Both the position numbers and the translations under genes were made by a program. A stretch of DNA of 64,000 bases from Novosphingobium clariflavum (GTDB lineage: Bacteria; Pseudomonadota; Alphaproteobacteria; Sphingomonadales; Sphingomonadaceae): the NCBI RefSeq assembly GCF_026420865.1, contig NZ_JAPCWC010000001.1, positions 124,001-188,000 on the forward strand, read 5' to 3'. Positions 50,994 to 59,680 of the stretch are shown piece after piece. Position 1 is the first letter of the stretch, and every line of letters starts with the position of its first letter. The notes beneath the pieces are model-generated. The model saw only the letters and a program-made list of their open reading frames with translations. It searched no databases and was not told the origin of the DNA.

Positions 50994-53303
50994 GTGAGCA
51001 TCAGCGGGGCAAGGGGCGCGTCATTTGTGGCGCTCACAATGGCGATTGCGGCAGGGCTTGCTGCAGGCGCCGTGCCCGTGTCCGCAGGCGCTGGCCCGGC
51101 TTCCGGGATCGTTTCTTCGACCAGCGGCGTGGTGGCCTATGACTGGCGCAGTGTGCGCGTGGGCGGCGGCGGGTTCACGCCCGGCATCGTCTTCAGCCCG
51201 GTCGAGCGCGGTCTGGCCTGGCTGCGCAGTGACATGGGCGGGGCCTATCGCTGGGATGCGGCGGCAAAGCAGTGGGTGCCGCTGCAGGACCGGGTGTCCG
51301 AAAGCAGCTTCATGGGCATCGAGAGCATTGCTGCCGATCCCGTCGATGCCGGGACGGTCTACCTTGCCGCCGGCATGAACTGGTCGGCGCCTGCCGCGAT
51401 CTTCCGTTCCACCGATTATGGCAAGACCTGGCGGGAGGCGCGGGTGCCCTTTGCGATGGGCGGCAACGAGAACGGGCGCGGGCTGGGCGAGCGGCTGGCG
51501 ATCGATCCCTTCGCGCATGACCGCCTGCTGTTCGCATCGCGCCATCAGGGCCTGTGGGCCAGCGACGATGCGGGCGCGAACTGGCGCAAGCTGGATGCCT
51601 TCCCGCTTGCCGGGCTGGGTCTGCCGACCAATCGGCGCGAGACGCACGGCGGACTGTCGTTCGTGGTTTTCGACGCGAAACTGCGCGGCCGTGTCTTCGT
51701 GGGCAGTGCCGATCCGGGCGATCGCCACCTGCTGCGCTCCGACGATGGCGGCAAGACATGGAGCGCGGTTACCGGCGGGCCGGCGGCCGACATGCTGCCG
51801 GTTAAGGCCGTTATCGGCAGCGATGGCCTGCTGACGATCACCTATTGCGACGGCATCGGCCCCAACGGCATCACGCGCGGCGCGGTCTGGCGGTTCGATC
51901 CGGCGCGCGGGGCGTGGCGCGATGTGACGCCGAAAGTCATGCCCTCAAGGGGCGCTCAGGCGCCCGTCGGCGGCTACATGGGGGTGGCGGTGGCCGCGAG
52001 CGATCCGCAGACCATCGCGGTCAGCACGGTGGACCGGAGCAATCCGGTCGACACCGTATGGCTCAGCCATGACGGCGGCGCGCATTGGGATGAACTCTGG
52101 AAGCGCTCGGTGCGCGACGTTTCGGCAACGCCTTTCCTCGATTTCGGCGGGAAGGCGAACTTCGGCCACTGGATCGCGGGTCTGGCCATCGATCCTTTCG
52201 ATGCGAACCACGCGGCCTATGTGACCGGCGCGACGGTCTATGCGACGGGCGAATTGCAGAAGAGCGGCACCATGCAGTGGGCACCGTGGACGCAGGGGAT
52301 CGAGCAGACCGCGATCATCACGCTGGTCAGCCCCACCGGCGGCGCGCATCTCGTTTCGGGCTTCGGCGACATCGGCGGCTTTCGCCATGACGACTTCACC
52401 GTCTCGCCCGCGCACCAGCATATCAACCCGTTTCTCTCGAACACCAACACGCTCGATTACGGCGGCCGGGCGCCGCTGGTAATGGTGCGCAGCGGCAACA
52501 CCCATGCCCGCGTGGTGCCCGATACCTCGCTGGCATGGTCGGCGGACGGCGGCGCGACCTGGAGCCTGCTGCACGTGCCCAAGGGCGCGCCGCATGCCGA
52601 TGGCACCCCGCTGCCGGAAGAGACCGGCAATGCCGCGATCACCGTCTCGGCCGATGGCAGGACGTTCCTTGTCGAGACCGACCAGCCCCGCCTGACCCGC
52701 AATCGCGGTGCGACATGGCAGGCGGTGACCGGCCTGCCCAGCCGCACCCGCGTCACTTCGGACAAGCAGGACGCCAAGCGCTTCTACGCCATCGACTTCG
52801 CAAGCAACCGCGTGGTGCGTAGCGACGACGGCGGCGCCCGGTTCCGCGCGCTGGTGGGCAAGGGCCTGCCCGCAGACCTTTCCGCGGCCCACAGCGACAA
52901 CCGCGAGGCGCCTGCGCCGATCCTGGCCGATCCGAACCGCGCCGGGGCCTTGTGGCTCAATCTGGGCGGCGCGCTCTATCGTTCGGCCGACTTCGGGGAC
53001 AGCTGGCAGCGCACCGGACAGGCCATCACCATCGAGCGCTACGGGCTTGGCAAGGCCGCGCCCGGGCGCAAGGATGCCGCGCTCTATGCGCTGGGCACGC
53101 TGGGCGGGCTGCGCGCGGTCTGGCGCTCCATCGACGGCGGGGCGACATGGCAGCAGATCAATGACGAGGCCCACCAATGGGGCCTGCGCATCCGCGTGAT
53201 TTCAGGCGACCCGCGGCAGTTCGGGCGCATCTACATAGGAACCGATGGCCGGGGGATCGTCTATGGCGATCCCAGGACCGGGCCTGCGGAGGGGACGGAA
53301 TGA
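50994..53303 (+). CDS. GH74 endo-xyloglucanase
   Basis: A 769-aa secreted enzyme with two seven-bladed propellers. The N-terminus (FVALTMAIAAGLAAGAVPVS) is an export signal. Catalytic Asp candidates are D80 in WLRSDMGGAYRW and D459 in GFGDIGGFRHDD, at the two positions known for GH74; SDDGGKTW-type repeats mark the blades. GH74 enzymes cut the beta-1,4-glucan backbone of xyloglucan, so it supplies oligosaccharides to the locus. Start: GTG 50994, just behind AAGGGGAGG. Its stop overlaps the GH35 start by 4 nt. It is the first gene of a five-gene plus-strand run. Confidence 0.94.
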   Translation: MSISGARGASFVALTMAIAAGLAAGAVPVSAGAGPASGIVSSTSGVVAYDWRSVRVGGGGFTPGIVFSPVERGLAWLRSDMGGAYRWDAAAKQWVPLQDRVSESSFMGIESIAADPVDAGTVYLAAGMNWSAPAAIFRSTDYGKTWREARVPFAMGGNENGRGLGERLAIDPFAHDRLLFASRHQGLWASDDAGANWRKLDAFPLAGLGLPTNRRETHGGLSFVVFDAKLRGRVFVGSADPGDRHLLRSDDGGKTWSAVTGGPAADMLPVKAVIGSDGLLTITYCDGIGPNGITRGAVWRFDPARGAWRDVTPKVMPSRGAQAPVGGYMGVAVAASDPQTIAVSTVDRSNPVDTVWLSHDGGAHWDELWKRSVRDVSATPFLDFGGKANFGHWIAGLAIDPFDANHAAYVTGATVYATGELQKSGTMQWAPWTQGIEQTAIITLVSPTGGAHLVSGFGDIGGFRHDDFTVSPAHQHINPFLSNTNTLDYGGRAPLVMVRSGNTHARVVPDTSLAWSADGGATWSLLHVPKGAPHADGTPLPEETGNAAITVSADGRTFLVETDQPRLTRNRGATWQAVTGLPSRTRVTSDKQDAKRFYAIDFASNRVVRSDDGGARFRALVGKGLPADLSAAHSDNREAPAPILADPNRAGALWLNLGGALYRSADFGDSWQRTGQAITIERYGLGKAAPGRKDAALYALGTLGGLRAVWRSIDGGATWQQINDEAHQWGLRIRVISGDPRQFGRIYIGTDGRGIVYGDPRTGPAEGTE

Positions 53304-54937
53304 AAAGCAAGGATTTCATCGCATCGCTGATGCTCGCGGCCGCCATCGGCGTGGCCGCGCCGGTTCAGGCGCAGGATGCGGCCACGCCAGTGCCGCGCCT
53401 TGAAAGCAGGAACGGCCGCCACGCGCTGATCGTTGACGGCAAGCCGTTCCTGATGCTGGGCGCGCAGGCGAACAATTCCAGCAACTATCCCGCGATGCTC
53501 GATGCGGTCTGGCCGGTGCTCGATGCGATGCACGCCAATACGCTGGAAATCCCGGTCGCCTGGGAACAGGTGGAGCCGGTCGAGGGCAAGTTCGATTTCA
53601 CCTACCTGCAGAACCTGCTCGATGCCGCGCGCGCGCATGACAAGCGGGTGGTGCTGCTGTGGTTCGGCACCTGGAAGAACACCAGCCCCAGCTACACGCC
53701 TGCCTGGGTGAAGCTGGACAACAAGCGCTTTCCCCGGATGAAGGCGCCGGACGGCTCGGACCACTACGTGCTCACGCCGCTGTCGCAAAGCACCATGGCG
53801 GCGGACCGCCGTGCTTTCGTGAAGGTGATGGAATACCTGCGCGATCATGACCGGCAGAACACCGTGATCATGGTCCAGCCGGAGAACGAGACCGGATCCT
53901 ACCGCGTGCCGCGCGATTTCTCCGCCGCGGCGAACGCCCTGTTCGCCCAGCCGATCCCGGCCGCGCTGGCGAAGAAGACCGGCAAGTCCGGTTCGTGGGA
54001 TGCCGCCTTCGGCAAGCAGGCCCCGCGCGCGTTCAACACCTGGTACGTCGCCCAGTTCGTCAATGCACTGGCAGAGGCGGGCAAGGCGGTGAAGCCGCTG
54101 CCGATGTACGTCAACGCCTCGCTCGCCGGGCCGTCGAACGTGCCCGATCCCACCGGTGTCGCCAGTGGCGGCCCGCAGTGGGACGTGCTGGACATCTGGA
54201 AGGCGGCTGCGCCCGCGATCGACTTCGCGGCGCCCGACATCTACGATCGCAACAGCGCCAACGCCGTCCAGTACCTCGACAAATATGCCCGTCCGGACAA
54301 TGCGCTGATGGTCCCGGAAATCGGCAATGCGAAGGAATTCGCGCGCTTCTTCTGGGCCACCATCGGGCGCGGCGGCATCGGTTTCGCGCCTTTCGGCATG
54401 GATGACACCGGCTACTTCAACTATCCGCTGGGCGCGACCGCGCTGGACAAGGAGACGCTGACCGCTTTCGCATTGCCCTATGGCACGCTGGCGCCGATCG
54501 CCAGCGACTGGGCGAAGATCGCCTATGACCGTCCCACCTGGGGCGCGGCCAAGCCGGACGACGGCGCGGTGCGCGAAACGGTGATGGGCAAGTGGAAGAT
54601 CTCGGCCGACTGGGGCCAGTGGCAGTTCGGCCAGAAGGACTGGACCTGGATCCCCACCAAGCCTGCGCCCTGGGCCGATCAGCCGGTCGGCGGCGTGGCT
54701 GTCGCTCAGCTTTCGGACACCGAATACCTCGTCATGGGCGATCACGTCCGCGTCAATTTCTCGCCTGCGAAGGGCGAGAGCAACGGCGTGATCGTCGCTG
54801 TCGAGGAAGGCACGTTCAAGGACGGCAAGTGGGTGACCACGCGTGTCTGGAACGGTGACCAGACCGACTACGGCATCAACCTGATCGACCGGCCGCAAGT
54901 GCTCAAGATCACCACCGGTTTCTATTCTTCCAAGTAA
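53300..54937 (+). CDS. GH35 beta-galactosidase (Bgl35A-like), copy 1
   Basis: A 545-aa exported enzyme (signal IASLMLAAAIGVAAPVQA-QDA). The GH35 barrel begins RHALIVDGKPFLMLGAQANN; acid/base E197 lies in VQPENETGSYR and nucleophile E340 in LMVPEIGNAKE. A C-terminal DUF5597-type beta domain (about 400-540) matches Cellvibrio Bgl35A, which strips galactose from xyloglucan side chains. A paralogue lies at 59681-61321. Start ATG 53300 overlaps the GH74 stop, so it is co-translated with the endo-enzyme. Confidence 0.92.
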   Translation: MKSKDFIASLMLAAAIGVAAPVQAQDAATPVPRLESRNGRHALIVDGKPFLMLGAQANNSSNYPAMLDAVWPVLDAMHANTLEIPVAWEQVEPVEGKFDFTYLQNLLDAARAHDKRVVLLWFGTWKNTSPSYTPAWVKLDNKRFPRMKAPDGSDHYVLTPLSQSTMAADRRAFVKVMEYLRDHDRQNTVIMVQPENETGSYRVPRDFSAAANALFAQPIPAALAKKTGKSGSWDAAFGKQAPRAFNTWYVAQFVNALAEAGKAVKPLPMYVNASLAGPSNVPDPTGVASGGPQWDVLDIWKAAAPAIDFAAPDIYDRNSANAVQYLDKYARPDNALMVPEIGNAKEFARFFWATIGRGGIGFAPFGMDDTGYFNYPLGATALDKETLTAFALPYGTLAPIASDWAKIAYDRPTWGAAKPDDGAVRETVMGKWKISADWGQWQFGQKDWTWIPTKPAPWADQPVGGVAVAQLSDTEYLVMGDHVRVNFSPAKGESNGVIVAVEEGTFKDGKWVTTRVWNGDQTDYGINLIDRPQVLKITTGFYSSK

Positions 54938-54964
54938 TCGCCTGAACTGGCAGAGGATCTTAAC

Positions 54965-57862
54965 ATGAAGCAATTCACAATGGCCGCGCTGCTTGCAGGT
55001 TCGGCAATCGGCCTGATCCCGGCCGTGGCACTGGCGGCCGATGGCGGCGTGGAGAACGTGCCCGGCGGCGTGGCGGTGACGCCGCAGAGCGGCCCTTCGG
55101 ACCGCGTCGAGGTGACGCTGCACGGTGACGGCATCTTCCATGTCGTGGCCCATCCGCGCGGTCTTCAGGCCCCGGCCGCCAGCGCCAGCCTGATGGCGCC
55201 CAATCCCCCCGCCTCGGGCAAGTACACCGTCAGCCAGAGCGGCGGTCACGTGCAGGTCAAGGCGGCCAAGGCAACTGCCGACATCGACCTTGCCAGCGGT
55301 CAGGTGCGTTTCCTCGACGCGGCCGGCAAGGAACTGCTGGGCGAGACGGCCTCCACCGTCTTCACCCAGACCAGGGCGGACGGCACCCCCTACGTCACCG
55401 TTTCGCAGCAGTTCAACCGCGGCACCGGCGAAGGGCTCTACGGCCTCGGCCAGCACCAGCAGGCGGTGATGGACTTCAACGGCGAGGACGTCGAACTCGC
55501 CCAGCACAACATGGACATCGGCATTCCGTTTGTCGTCTCCAGCAAGGGCTACGGCCTGCTCTGGGATAACGAGAGCATCACGCGTTTCGGTAACCCGGCG
55601 CCCTATACGCTGGTTGGCGACAAGACCGGCATGAAGGTGACGAGCGGCGGCAAGCCCGGCTTCACCGCGCGCTATTACCTCGACGACAAGCTGGCGGTGG
55701 AGCGCCAGGAAACCTCGATCGACTACCAGTACCTCGACGATCAGGCGAAGTGGCCGGAAGCCGCCAAGGCCAGGACCGTCGCTTCGGAGCAGGGGCAGAA
55801 CACCGCCGGCAACGCCGTGCAGACGCAGAAGGTGGTGTGGGAAGGCGATCTCCAGCCCGACAAGACCGGCACCCACAAGTTCCAGCTCTACGGATCGAGC
55901 TACTACAAGGTCTATGTCGACGGCGAACTGAAGCTCGACCGCTGGCGCCAGAACTGGAACCCCTGGTACGCCAATTTCGAAGTGCCGATGACGGCGGGCA
56001 AACCCGCGCACATCCGCATCGAATGGGACCCCAACGCCGGTTACATGGCGCTGCTGCACAATGATCCGCTGCCCGAGGCGGACCGCCATTCGGTCTGGTT
56101 CACCAGCGAGGTCGCGCGTGACAAGGACTACTGGTTCATCGCCGGCGGCGACATGGACGGCGCGGTGGCGGGCTATCGCCAGCTGACCGGCAAGTCGGAA
56201 ATGATGCCCAAGTGGGTCTACGGCTTCTGGCAGTCGCGCCAGCGCTACGACACCGCGAAGGAACTGGAAGGCGTCGTCGCCGAGTACCGCAAGCGTCAGT
56301 ATCCGCTCGACAATATCGTGCTCGACTGGCGCTACTGGACCGACGATTCCTGGGGCAGCCACAAGTTCGATCCCAGCCGCTTCCCCGATCCCAAGGCGAT
56401 GGTCGACATGGTGCACGGCGATCATGCCAACATCATGATCTCGGTCTGGCCCAAGTTCTATCCGACCACCGACACGTTCAGGGAACTGGATGCGGCGGGC
56501 GCGATCTATCACGGCAATCTGCGTCAGGGTAACAAGGACTGGGTCGGCGTCGGCTACGCCAATACCTTCTACGATCCCTACTCGGCCAAGGGCCGCCAGA
56601 TCTTCTGGCGCCAGGTGGAAGACCGCATCGCCAAGTTCGGCTTCGACGCCTGGTGGGCGGACGCCAGCGAGCCGGACATGCATTCGAACCTGTCGATCGA
56701 CAAGCGCATCGATACCATGGGGCCGACGGCGATGGGCCCGGCGGCGGAGTTCTTCAACTCCTACCCGCTGATGAACGCGCGCTCGTTCTTCGACGGCTGG
56801 CGTGCCTTCAAACCCGATGTGCGCCCGTTCCTGCTGACCCGTTCGGGCTTCGGCGGCCTCCAGCGCTACGGCGCGGCGGTGTGGTCGGGCGACGTGGCGA
56901 CGCGCTGGTACGATCTGCACGCGCAGATCTCTGCCGGCGTGAACACCGCGATGTCGGGCCTGCCCAACTGGACGCACGACATCGGCGGCTTCTCGGTCGA
57001 ACCGCGCTTTGCCGCGGAAAAGCCCAAGGCGGCGGACCTCGACGAGTGGCGCGAACTGAACCTGCGCTGGTTCCAGTTCGGCGCCTTCAGTCCGCTGTTC
57101 CGCAGCCACGGCGAGCAGCCCTGGCGCGAGATCTACGAGATCTCGCCCGAAGGTTCGCCCATGCGGGCCTCGATGGTGTGGTATGACGAACTGCGCTACC
57201 GCCTGATGCCCTACATCTACACGCTGGGCGCGGACACCTACCAGAACGACGGTTCGATCATGCGCGGCCTCGTCATGGACTTCCCGGGCGATGCCAAGGC
57301 CCGCAAGGCCAACGACCAGTTCCTGTTCGGCAAGGCGTTCCTGGTCGCCCCGGTCACGACCTACAAGGCGCGCGAGCGTGAGGTCTATTTCCCCGGCGAT
57401 GCAGGCCTGACCTGGTACGACTTCGCCAGCGGCAAGGCCTATCAGGGCGGCACCAGCGCCACCGTTCCGGCTCCGGCCGAACGCATGCCGCTGTTCGTGC
57501 GCGCCGGTTCGATCGTGCCGATGGGCCCGGTCATGCAGTACACCGACGAAAAGCCCGACGCGCCGATCACGCTGGTGGTCTACACCGGCGCGGACGGTTC
57601 CTTCTCGGTCTACAACGACGATGGCCGCTCCGAGCAGTACCGCACCGGCGCCTGGGAACGCATGCCCGTGCGCTATGACGATGCCACCGGCACCGTCACC
57701 ATCGGCGCCCGCGAGGGCAAGGGTTATGCCGGTATGCCCAAGGCCCGCACCGTGCGGATCAAGTGGATCGTCGCCGGCACCGCCGTCACCGACCAGAACG
57801 GCTTCGACAGCGAAGTGCGCTGGACGGGCAAGGCGCTGCAGGTCAAGCGTCCCAGGCGCTGA
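54965..57862 (+). CDS. GH31 alpha-xylosidase with PA14-like insert
   Basis: A 965-aa exported enzyme (MKQFTMAALLAGSAIGLIP...ALA). Domain order: GH31 N-terminal beta-sandwich (about 30-230), PA14-like insertion (about 232-370; YLDDKLAVERQETSIDYQYL, YKVYVDGELKLDRW), GH31 barrel (about 400-770), and beta C-domains. Nucleophile D566 is in WWADASEPDMHS and acid/base D643 in WSGDVATRW. The PA14 insert is the feature of Cellvibrio Xyl31A, an alpha-xylosidase acting on the non-reducing end of xyloglucan oligosaccharides. This fits the locus; alpha-glucosidase activity is less likely. It follows GH35 after 27 bp. Confidence 0.93.
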   Translation: MKQFTMAALLAGSAIGLIPAVALAADGGVENVPGGVAVTPQSGPSDRVEVTLHGDGIFHVVAHPRGLQAPAASASLMAPNPPASGKYTVSQSGGHVQVKAAKATADIDLASGQVRFLDAAGKELLGETASTVFTQTRADGTPYVTVSQQFNRGTGEGLYGLGQHQQAVMDFNGEDVELAQHNMDIGIPFVVSSKGYGLLWDNESITRFGNPAPYTLVGDKTGMKVTSGGKPGFTARYYLDDKLAVERQETSIDYQYLDDQAKWPEAAKARTVASEQGQNTAGNAVQTQKVVWEGDLQPDKTGTHKFQLYGSSYYKVYVDGELKLDRWRQNWNPWYANFEVPMTAGKPAHIRIEWDPNAGYMALLHNDPLPEADRHSVWFTSEVARDKDYWFIAGGDMDGAVAGYRQLTGKSEMMPKWVYGFWQSRQRYDTAKELEGVVAEYRKRQYPLDNIVLDWRYWTDDSWGSHKFDPSRFPDPKAMVDMVHGDHANIMISVWPKFYPTTDTFRELDAAGAIYHGNLRQGNKDWVGVGYANTFYDPYSAKGRQIFWRQVEDRIAKFGFDAWWADASEPDMHSNLSIDKRIDTMGPTAMGPAAEFFNSYPLMNARSFFDGWRAFKPDVRPFLLTRSGFGGLQRYGAAVWSGDVATRWYDLHAQISAGVNTAMSGLPNWTHDIGGFSVEPRFAAEKPKAADLDEWRELNLRWFQFGAFSPLFRSHGEQPWREIYEISPEGSPMRASMVWYDELRYRLMPYIYTLGADTYQNDGSIMRGLVMDFPGDAKARKANDQFLFGKAFLVAPVTTYKAREREVYFPGDAGLTWYDFASGKAYQGGTSATVPAPAERMPLFVRAGSIVPMGPVMQYTDEKPDAPITLVVYTGADGSFSVYNDDGRSEQYRTGAWERMPVRYDDATGTVTIGAREGKGYAGMPKARTVRIKWIVAGTAVTDQNGFDSEVRWTGKALQVKRPRR

Positions 57863-57870
57863 GCCATATC

Positions 57871-57905
57871 GCCCCGATCCTGCGCGAAATGGGCGGGATC
57901 GGGGC
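57871..57905 (+). terminator. Hairpin between GH31 and GH29
   Basis: GCCCCGATCC and GGATCGGGGC form a perfect 10-bp stem, 8 nt past the GH31 stop, followed by ATAATCC rather than a T-run. It may partly end the GH74-GH35-GH31 transcript or protect its 3' end. Confidence 0.6.
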
Positions 57906-57940
57906 ATAATCCGGCGGGATCAGGAAGAGGATTTAAAACG

Positions 57941-57979
57941 ATGTTCGGCGCATTCCTTCGCAGCAGGTGCACCCCGTGA
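57941..57979 (+). CDS. Possible 12-codon leader ORF coupled to GH29
   Basis: ATG at 57941 with AGGAAGAGG about 9 nt upstream begins MFGAFLRSRCTP and stops at TGA 57977-57979. Its stop overlaps the GTG (57976) of the GH29 gene as GTGA. The Shine-Dalgarno is the best in this gap, so ribosomes may load here and re-initiate at GH29. The peptide resembles nothing; a frameshifted former start is the alternative. Confidence 0.4.
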   Translation: MFGAFLRSRCTP

Positions 57980-59625
57980 AGGGGCTGAGACCGGATCGTC
58001 GCCGCTTTCTGGCGGGCGCGCTTGCCGCAGGTGCCGCTGCGCGGCCGCTTGCTGCCGCTGCCGCCTCGACCGGAGCGGCTGCGGGGCCAGTACAGGCCAA
58101 CTGGGCCTCGCTGGTCGAGCACTATCGCTATCCCGACTGGTTCCGCGATGCCAAGTTCGGCATCTGGTCGCACTGGGGCCCGCAGGCGGTGCCCGAGCAG
58201 GGCGATTGGTACGGACGCTTCCTCTACATGCAGGGGCATCCGATGTACGAACATCATCTGAGGACTTACGGCCATCCCGCCGATACCGGCATGATGGAGA
58301 TCCAGAACCGCTGGAAGGCGGAAAGCTGGGATCCGGAAGCGCTGATGCAGCGATACGTGAAGGCAGGGGCGAAGTATTTCGTCTCGCTCGCCTGCCATCA
58401 CGACAATCTCGACTGTTTCGACAGCGCGCACCATGCCTGGAACTCCAAACGCGTGGGACCGGGCCGCGACGTGGTGGGCACATGGGAGAAGGCCGCGCGG
58501 GCAGCCGGGCTCAAGTTCGGCGTCTCCAACCATATCTCGCATGCCTGGCACTGGTATCAGCCCGCCTATGCCTACGATCCCGAAGGCCCGCGCAAGGGCG
58601 AGCGTTATGACGCCTATCGCCTCACCAAGGCCGATGGCGCGGGCAAGTGGTGGGACGGGCTGGACCCGCAGGAACTCTATACCGGCCGCCACATGGTCGC
58701 CCCCGATGGCATCGATTCCATCGCGGCGATGAACGAATGGCATGACAGGAACGACGGCCAGTGGCTCGAAACCGCGCCGCCGGGGGACGAGACCTTCGCG
58801 CGCCAGTGGCTGCTGCGCCAGATGGACCTCGTCGCCAAGTATCGCCCGGATTTCTGCTATTTCGACAACTACGAGCTGCCCTTTGGCCAGTACGGCCTCG
58901 CGGCGGCGGCGGACTACTACAACCGCTCGATCGAATGGCACGGCAAGATCGACGTGGTGCTGACCGCCAAGCAGCTCAAGTCCTATGCCCGATTCGGGCT
59001 GGTGCAGGACGTGGAGCGCGGCTTCACCGACCACCTCTGGGACGAGCCCTGGCAGACCGACACCTGCATCGGCGACTGGTTCTACAACCGCGACCGTTTC
59101 ACGCAGAAGAGCTATGTCGGGGCGCAGGGCGTGCTCCAGCGGCTGGCCGATGTGATTTCGAAGAACGGCAACCTGCTGCTCTCGATCCCGCAGCGCGGCG
59201 ACGGCACCATCGATGGCGAGGAGGAGAAGATCCTCGACGACCTCGCCCGCTGGATGGCGGTGAACGGCGAGGCGGTGTTCGGATCGCGGCCCTGGCACAG
59301 GTATGGCGAGGGGCCGACAGTGCTTTCGGTGGGCATGCAGAACGAGGGCGGATTCAAGGGCTTCGTCGAGGGTGACGTGCGCTTCACCGTGAAGGACGGG
59401 GCGCTCTACCTGTTTGCGCTGGCGGCGCCCGAAAAGCCGCTTTCCGTCAAGGCGCTGGGCCGCCGCGCGATGGCGCAGGCGGGCAAGGGGCAGGTGGCAA
59501 AAATCACCCTGCTCGGCGGCGGTGCAGTGCCGTTCCGGCAAGGGGCAGAGGCGATGGAAATCGACCTGCCGCAAGGGCTCGGCACGGTGCCGGTGGTGAA
59601 GATCGAGGGGCGCGGGATCGCCTGA
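57976..59625 (+). CDS. GH29 alpha-L-fucosidase
   Basis: A 549-aa exported enzyme with a twin-arginine signal (PDRRRFLAGALAAGAAARPL, residues about 6-25). GH29 barrel landmarks: DAKFGIWSHWGPQAVPEQGD, AKYFVSLACHHDNLDCFDS, candidate nucleophile D297 in DFCYFDNYELPFG and TDTCIGDWFYN. It should remove alpha-L-fucose, the cap on galactose in dicot xyloglucan. The nucleophile context differs from the usual WxDG, so substrate preference could differ. Start is GTG 57976, or in-frame GTG 57967; neither has a strong Shine-Dalgarno of its own, but a leader ORF overlaps it. Confidence 0.88.
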   Translation: MKGLRPDRRRFLAGALAAGAAARPLAAAAASTGAAAGPVQANWASLVEHYRYPDWFRDAKFGIWSHWGPQAVPEQGDWYGRFLYMQGHPMYEHHLRTYGHPADTGMMEIQNRWKAESWDPEALMQRYVKAGAKYFVSLACHHDNLDCFDSAHHAWNSKRVGPGRDVVGTWEKAARAAGLKFGVSNHISHAWHWYQPAYAYDPEGPRKGERYDAYRLTKADGAGKWWDGLDPQELYTGRHMVAPDGIDSIAAMNEWHDRNDGQWLETAPPGDETFARQWLLRQMDLVAKYRPDFCYFDNYELPFGQYGLAAAADYYNRSIEWHGKIDVVLTAKQLKSYARFGLVQDVERGFTDHLWDEPWQTDTCIGDWFYNRDRFTQKSYVGAQGVLQRLADVISKNGNLLLSIPQRGDGTIDGEEEKILDDLARWMAVNGEAVFGSRPWHRYGEGPTVLSVGMQNEGGFKGFVEGDVRFTVKDGALYLFALAAPEKPLSVKALGRRAMAQAGKGQVAKITLLGGGAVPFRQGAEAMEIDLPQGLGTVPVVKIEGRGIA

Positions 59626-59680
59626 GCACTGGCCTGTACCTAAACGCACAGAACGATACCCTAAAGGACCCTGAAGCGCC

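Noticed and set aside
53261-57907. 1548-codon open frame on the minus strand opposite GH35 and GH31
   Set aside because: His/Arg/Gly/Val-rich translation with no domain, antisense to two clear glycosidases with intact catalytic motifs; a GC-bias shadow.
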